Virus record (IMG/VR): IMGVR_UViG_3300037507_003673
Span: 1-20,769 of that record
Reading direction: 5' to 3' (one strand)
Source of the DNA: a virus
DNA length: 20,769 bases
A program made the position numbers and the translations under genes. The notes beneath the pieces were generated by a model. It made no database searches. It was given only the letters and a program-made list of their open reading frames with translations, and was not told where the DNA came from. Within the stretch, counting starts at the first letter, position 1. Every line of letters starts with the position of its first letter. Positions 19,135 to 20,769 of this stretch are shown in pieces.

Positions 19135-19619
19135 TGAACAACTGCCCAAAATGCGGTTCGCCGCAAGAATCGCCAAAACTGGACGGAACCACAGCGCGTA
19201 TTTGGTTTACCTGCGGGAGCTACGGCTACGCAGACAAACCAGACCAAGTATTTCGCAGTTCGGACAAATGCCTCGACAGAGAAGAGATCAACACCCTGCA
19301 GCGCAAGGTAGAGGAACTGCAGGTCGCTTTAGACTTCGCCAACGAAGCCGTCGATCAGCGGGAGCGTTCTTGCAAAGAGAAAGAAGCCAAGCTCGACAAC
19401 TTCCAAGCCTTCACGATCCACAGTTGCGGGGACTCCTGCAGTCGCCCCATGTGCGTTTTGCGGAGGGAGAGGGATGCGTACAAGGAGGCGTTGCAGATGT
19501 GTGTTTTTTGGGCTGAATCCATCAGCCGTAGAGTCACCGAGGACAGAGACAGCATAAATTGGACGGGACTGCAGATAGCTCGCAAAGCTCTGGCAGACAT
19601 CCAAAAGGAAGCGAAATGA
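19134..19619 (+). CDS. Zinc-ribbon and coiled-coil hypothetical protein
   Basis: A 161-residue protein. The first 45 residues carry a Cys pair (NCPKCGS) and later Cys residues (FTCGSYG, DKCLD) that suggest a zinc ribbon. Residues from about 45 to 90 form a charged coiled coil (EINTLQRKVEELQVALDFAN). A Cys-rich turn (HSCGDSCSRPMCVLRRERDA) and a further helix follow. This design is frequent in phage accessory genes of unknown function. The start shares an A with the previous stop. Confidence 0.65.
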   Translation: MNNCPKCGSPQESPKLDGTTARIWFTCGSYGYADKPDQVFRSSDKCLDREEINTLQRKVEELQVALDFANEAVDQRERSCKEKEAKLDNFQAFTIHSCGDSCSRPMCVLRRERDAYKEALQMCVFWAESISRRVTEDRDSINWTGLQIARKALADIQKEAK

Positions 19620-19638
19620 TATTTGGAGGCTTCCGCAA

Positions 19639-19848
19639 ATGACTCAGGCACCGCCAGCCCCGCCCAGCCGCCTACGCCCCGGACGCCGCGGCAATGACAT
19701 CCCGCGCTGCGGCATCTGTGCGAAGCCGCTTCGTATTGAGGACATTCACGGCCACGACACCCACCTCGGCCCTGCCTGCCGAGAATGCGGCCCGCACCTG
19801 CAGAATGCCATCCATGCCCTAGAAATCATCGTAATGCGTCGCGGATGA
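19639..19848 (+). CDS. Small zinc-finger-like protein
   Basis: A 69-residue protein with two Cys pairs, CGIC (24-27) and CREC (47-50), spaced by a His-rich segment (DIHGHDTHLGPA), an obvious zinc site. The N-terminus is Pro/Arg-rich. GGAGG at 19624-19628 precedes the ATG. No family is recognised. Confidence 0.65.
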   Translation: MTQAPPAPPSRLRPGRRGNDIPRCGICAKPLRIEDIHGHDTHLGPACRECGPHLQNAIHALEIIVMRRG

Positions 19849-19915
19849 CGCCTTAACCCATACGAACGACTGCATTCGCCATTCGCAAACCCCGAACACA
19901 AACAGCTTAAAAATT

Positions 19916-20206
19916 ATGCTATTCACGCAAAAAACCAAAACCATCCCCATCGACCGCTACCAAGTCACCGACAACTACGACCCCAAGGGCGCCCTGTCCT
20001 TCACCCGCGAGCAAGCCCCGCCAGCGTTCCTCGCCGTGATGACCGAGCTGCAAGACCGCATTGCCGACACCTCGCTGCTCGTAAGCACCATGGCCACCGC
20101 CAAGGAACCGGGATATCTCGCCCATGCCGCCGGCCAGCTCTCCGCGCTCAACGAATTGTGGGACACCCTTGAGCAACGCCGCGCGGAGTCGGTGACTGTG
20201 GAGTGA
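19916..20206 (+). CDS. Hypothetical helical protein
   Basis: A 96-residue protein with a strand-like start (MLFTQKTKTIPIDRYQVTDN) and a mostly helical rest (FLAVMTELQDRIADTSLLVS and later). A 67-bp gap separates it from the previous gene, and the leader is A/C- then A/T-rich (CTTAAAAATT) without a Shine-Dalgarno sequence. It is the last gene before the control region. No family is recognised. Confidence 0.65.
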   Translation: MLFTQKTKTIPIDRYQVTDNYDPKGALSFTREQAPPAFLAVMTELQDRIADTSLLVSTMATAKEPGYLAHAAGQLSALNELWDTLEQRRAESVTVE

Positions 20207-20227
20207 TGTTCCCGCTCGCACCCATTT

Positions 20228-20263
20228 GGGTATAATCCGGCCGTTTTCCGGGCATTTATACCC
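20228..20263. repeat. Inverted repeat in the late control region
   Basis: GGGTATAA (20228-20235) pairs with TTATACCC (20256-20263), and CCGG (20237-20240) with CCGG (20248-20251) inside. The copies of CCCGCTCG at 20211 and 20261 are exactly 50 bp apart. It may be a terminator-like hairpin or a protein site; a TATAAT within it could also be a -10 box. Confidence 0.45.
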
Positions 20264-20294
20264 GCTCGGTAATAGTTACAAAATCACCGCACAT

Positions 20295-20307
20295 TTTGTG
20301 ACACAAA
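20295..20307. promoter_or_regulatory. Perfect palindrome TTTGTGACACAAA
   Basis: A 6+1+6 perfect palindrome at 20295-20307 is followed by CACTT/AAGTG (20315-20330), a second inverted repeat. A dimeric regulator site 85-90 bp before the putative late promoter is plausible. Confidence 0.4.
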
Positions 20308-20353
20308 CTGTCATCACTTGTGCAGAAGTGTGGACGTTTCTATCCATCCGGCT

Positions 20354-20381
20354 CTCGTCACTCGTCACACGTCACTCGCCA
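20354..20381 (+). repeat. Four tandem 7-bp repeats
   Basis: Units at 20354, 20361, 20368 and 20375 follow CTCGTCA (two exact, two with one change). They end 15 bp before the putative -35 box, the right place for an activator of late transcription. Confidence 0.55.
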
Positions 20382-20395
20382 CTTGAAAATATTGC

Positions 20396-20423
20396 TGGAC
20401 TTTTGTACAGCAGCCGCTATACT
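20396..20423 (+). promoter_or_regulatory. Putative late promoter
   Basis: TGGACT (20396-20401), a 16-bp spacer and TATACT (20418-20423) give a weak -35 with a good -10, as expected for a promoter that needs an activator. The leader of about 85 nt holds a short hairpin (GTGCC at 20445, GGCAC at 20455). Confidence 0.45.
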
Positions 20424-20514
20424 TATTAGTATCAAAGTGGAGTCGTGCCCTCATGGCACATCGGTTTGATCGGACTGGCGGACGCACCGCCTGGCACTTC
20501 TTGAGGGTTTACTC

Positions 20515-20769
20515 ATGGACGAAGGGAAAGCAGCTCCGGCTGCAGGTAAGGACGATATACTCTCGCTGGCTCTTGAAGAGCTGACCGGGCAACCGGCGAA
20601 AAGCGAGGAAGCGAAACTGGATGATGAATCCGGTGATCTTTCACAAGACGAGACAAGCGAGGAATCCGCGGAGCAATCCGAGGAAACCTCCGAAGATAAC
20701 GAGGAAGCAACGAGCGAAAGCTCCGAGGACGAAGACGAGGCCGGCGAAGACGAAGCGCCCACGCAGGAC
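20515..20769 (+). CDS. Acidic N-terminus of a presumed structural protein (3' truncated by window edge)
   Basis: From ATG 20515, with GAGGG at 20502-20506 before it, 85 codons run to the window end without a stop. After about 30 ordinary residues (MDEGKAAPAAGKDDILSLAL...) the sequence is almost only Glu, Asp, Ser and Ala. Such an acidic, unfolded N-terminus is seen in scaffolding proteins and in some portal- or capsid-adjacent proteins. It is the first gene after the late control region, so it probably starts the structural module; the actual function needs the rest of the gene. Confidence 0.65.
   Translation, partial: MDEGKAAPAAGKDDILSLALEELTGQPAKSEEAKLDDESGDLSQDETSEESAEQSEETSEDNEEATSESSEDEDEAGEDEAPTQD

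Noticed and set aside
20226-20429. 67-codon frame in the late control region
   Set aside because: It spans inverted repeats, tandem heptads and a promoter, has no ribosome binding site and no protein-like pattern.
1-20769. tRNA genes or insertion sequences
   Set aside because: No cloverleaf-like sequence, transposase or terminal inverted repeats were noticed on reading; a dedicated search was not possible.

Overview
The window looks like a stretch of a tailed double-stranded DNA phage or prophage (Caudoviricetes type) with a temperate lifestyle. It carries a terminase large subunit, a tyrosine integrase, an excisionase-like gene, a replication module and the tail of a very large 'polyvalent' virion protein. 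No cellular housekeeping gene, tRNA or rRNA is visible. The host cannot be named from the sequence. Coding is G+C-rich and sigma70-like promoters are present. Several genes that are not translationally coupled start after A/C-rich or A/T-rich leaders with little Shine-Dalgarno signal, as seen in some Verrucomicrobiota or Bacteroidota hosts, but this is only a hint.

Layout. Bases 3-1589 hold the C-terminal part of the polyvalent protein, ended by an intrinsic terminator. A leftward HNH endonuclease (1651-2277) and a rightward integrase (2536-3657) flank a repeat-rich 258-bp gap that is a candidate attP or arm-site region. A tiny self-contained gene with its own extended -10 promoter, strong ribosome binding site and strong terminator follows (3679-3878). 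A leftward operon of six small genes (5457 to 3883) includes a PEGA-like lipoprotein. A divergent switch region (5571-6177) separates a probable ribbon-helix-helix repressor from an excisionase-like HTH protein. From 5950 rightward almost every gene overlaps the next by 1-4 bp, which gives one long translationally coupled early operon. It carries small genes, a C5 cytosine methyltransferase whose sequence is also open and apparently coding in a second frame, an HTH protein, a lambda O-like replication initiator with iterons inside its gene, and a PD-(D/E)XK protein. A second block (12539-19848) carries a DnaB-type helicase, a Holliday-junction-resolvase-like nuclease, a gp2.5-like single-strand binding protein, a RecB-like nuclease, a zincin-like protein, many small proteins and the terminase. 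A non-coding control region (20207-20514) precedes the first, truncated, very acidic gene of what is presumably the structural module.

How it fits together. The most striking non-coding signal is a decamer, consensus TGCCAACAGA, repeated in tandem with an exact 10-bp period at the promoters or gene gaps of nearly every transcription unit: HNH, integrase, leftward operon, repressor and excisionase switch, and helicase operon. One-turn spacing is what ribbon-helix-helix repressors use, and a probable member of that fold is encoded within the switch itself. This suggests a phage-wide repressor regulon organised differently from the classical lambda CI operators. A second DNA-level repeat, GAGACC boxes in 22-bp units inside the initiator gene followed by an A/T-rich stretch, looks like the replication origin.
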